From Circinella umbellata (Eukaryota; Mucoromycota; Mucoromycetes; Mucorales; Lichtheimiaceae), in contig JAIWNF010000011.1 in NCBI GenBank assembly GCA_025093555.1, forward strand, positions 558,001 to 622,000: a stretch of 64,000 nt of DNA, read 5' to 3'. The notes beneath the pieces were generated by a model, which was not told the origin of the DNA, searched no databases, and saw nothing but the letters and a program-made list of their open reading frames with translations. Positions 62,535-64,000 of the stretch are shown piece by piece. Each line of letters opens with the position of its first letter. Positions within the stretch are counted from its first letter, which is position 1. Position numbers and translations under genes: made by a program.

Positions 62535-63487
62535 TTACAGTCAAGTTTTTATAAGCTGGAAAATAAAAGAGCGGTGTGACATTTTGAACGGATAGTGTAC
62601 ATTATCATAAATAATAGGCTCAGTTAAAAATAGGTTTATGTTAATTGTAATTCAAAGCATTCAATGTTGTGTTGAATATCTCTTGGTTTACTAATGCACG
62701 ATACGTAGTATGAGATCAAATTGGATAAAGTTTACAATAAAACCTTCAGAATTTTGTGTTCTATAGTGTTTATTTTCTATATACGTATTGCCGAATTAGC
62801 AGGTAAGTATAATCAAACTATATTGTAGCTGTGCATTTTGTATTTTAACTGTGGATAAATAGCTAAGTAGTATTATATTATAATAGGATTTATAAAACAA
62901 ATACACAGATGTAAAAGTATAATTCATTACGAGGAAGATGTATGAAAACAGTAACGAAAAAGGTAGTGTTACTGTTGTTGCTATAGGTATTACGTATTAT
63001 CCAAATGAAAAAGTCATGAATGCCAATGTTGATTGCTAACGGCTTCGTTTTTACGCCCTTGTTATCCTATGTCATCAGTCACAGTAGAACCGCGCAATAA
63101 TCAGGTTTTTAATATGGTATTTAACTCTGTCTGCTTCTTTTCAACTTCACGTTTTCGTCTTTTGTTTTATACTTGTCTAATTGTTATATGAGAACAGTGC
63201 TATTTTTTTATCGTTTACTATGTATATGCTACCTATAACGTTACATCTAAAAAAAGGTGTTCTCGTACAGTAATCTTCATATTATCTTTGCCCGGAAAAA
63301 AGAATAAAGTTATGTACGTATCGCAAATTAAATCGCTATGATAGTATTTATCGCAATACTCGTACATATTATACGTATATTATATACAATAAATACAATA
63401 AAGCTTTCCTTTCCTCATTCATGGTGGAGTACGAATGACGTTTTTTTCGTAGTTGCACATGTTGTGATTTGCAAATAGGGGATGTAC
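62535..63487. other. Spacer of the inverted repeat
   Basis: About 950 bp of A/T-rich sequence between the two arms. No open frame of note, no transposase motif and no subterminal repeats recognised. Confidence 0.5.
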
Positions 63488-64000
63488 ATTATATTTTACC
63501 TTGGATATGTATTACAAAAAAATGCGAGAATCTTTTCAAATAAACAGGTTTACCAACTTCTGAAAATTAATTGTATGTAATAAGATGAATTTACTATATT
63601 GGGATGTATTGTTATGCAGCTATGATGATGGTTCGGGGGAAAAAAGCTTATATTTACATTCGTATCCGATATTTGCGGATGATTACACGATCTCAATAGG
63701 AGAAGTGTGACCTTGTTACCCATTCGATGGATTTATTCTCGAATGCTTTTCCTTTTGAATCCCGGTAAGTGGGAAGTGGTGGGGCGTCAAAATTGGAAAG
63801 CATACTAAAGAGAGGAGGTTGGTCTCAACAATACAATAATGAGAACTAATAAATAGATACTGCCATAACTATCTATGCAACGATATATATACGTATTACC
63901 AGAATACGGTTTACACTATTAACAATATTGTAGCAAATACTAGAGCGAATCTACAATTTGAATGGGACTTTCCTTCTTTCTTAAGAGGATGAGGGGGTCA
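63488..64000 (-). repeat. Right arm of the long inverted repeat, cut by window end
   Basis: Inverted partner of 62020-62534, still matching at the last base of the window, so its true length is unknown. If the match continues, a mirror copy of the EVK-motif gene promoter, or of the gene itself, should lie just outside. Confidence 0.85.

Overview
This window is nuclear DNA from an AT-rich, intron-dense fungus, most likely an early-diverging zygomycete of the Mucoromycota (Mucorales-like). Reasons: nearly all genes carry several short introns (about 45-300 nt, GTAAGT/GTATGT-type donors, TAG/CAG acceptors); spacers are very A/T-rich with TTA/ATT microsatellites; and the proteins (DGAT1-type acyltransferase, POM152, SDHAF4, CTU2, peroxisomal acyl-CoA oxidase) are eukaryotic housekeeping types. 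The group assignment is inference. All gene models were spliced by eye. Exon joins were checked for reading phase, but no transcript or database was available.

Layout. 0-8.5 kb: 3' part of nucleoporin POM152 (+), an Asn/Ser-rich eight-exon protein of unknown function (-), and a ten-exon CAX-type Ca2+/H+ antiporter (-). 8.5-13.4 kb: a gene-poor spacer with a candidate structured RNA near 10.2 kb and, at 12.7-13.1 kb, a candidate small cysteine-rich peptide gene. 13.5-22.8 kb: a metabolic block with MDE1 (methionine salvage), a PTS1-bearing acyl-CoA oxidase, a DGAT1-like acyltransferase, the SDHAF4/SDH8 assembly factor and an SPO7-like regulator of the lipin phosphatase. Oxidase, DGAT1 and SPO7 all bear on fatty-acid and triacylglycerol balance, although nothing shows co-regulation. 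22.8-30.7 kb: spacer and a 4.3-kb composite Tc1/mariner-type element with a DD34E transposase.

30.7-37.3 kb: a tandem family of two-pass membrane proteins (genes A and B) followed by a decayed third copy. 37.4-43.4 kb: a small nuclear-looking protein, DIM1 rRNA dimethyltransferase, a Ser/Thr-rich protein and a small membrane-protein candidate. 45.4-55 kb: a compact block with a small divergent gene, a fructosyl-amine-oxidase-like FAD enzyme, a dienelactone-hydrolase-family protein, a broken ORF, CTU2/NCS2 (tRNA wobble-U thiolation) and a UBA-UAS-UIM-UBX protein (Cdc48 cofactor type).

55-64 kb is accessory and repeat-rich: a GC-rich island with an A-tail; a 2,316-bp element with 640-bp inverted arms, 8-bp target duplication, six GTGCGAT-T(n) motifs per arm and a small two-exon ORF inside; a nine-exon gene for a large protein with an EVK motif of possible PD-(D/E)XK type; and, upstream of that gene, a 510-bp inverted repeat around a 950-bp spacer that runs off the window. 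The best candidates for something new are the tandem membrane family, the foldback-like element with its ORF, the EVK protein next to its inverted repeat, and the cysteine-rich peptide.
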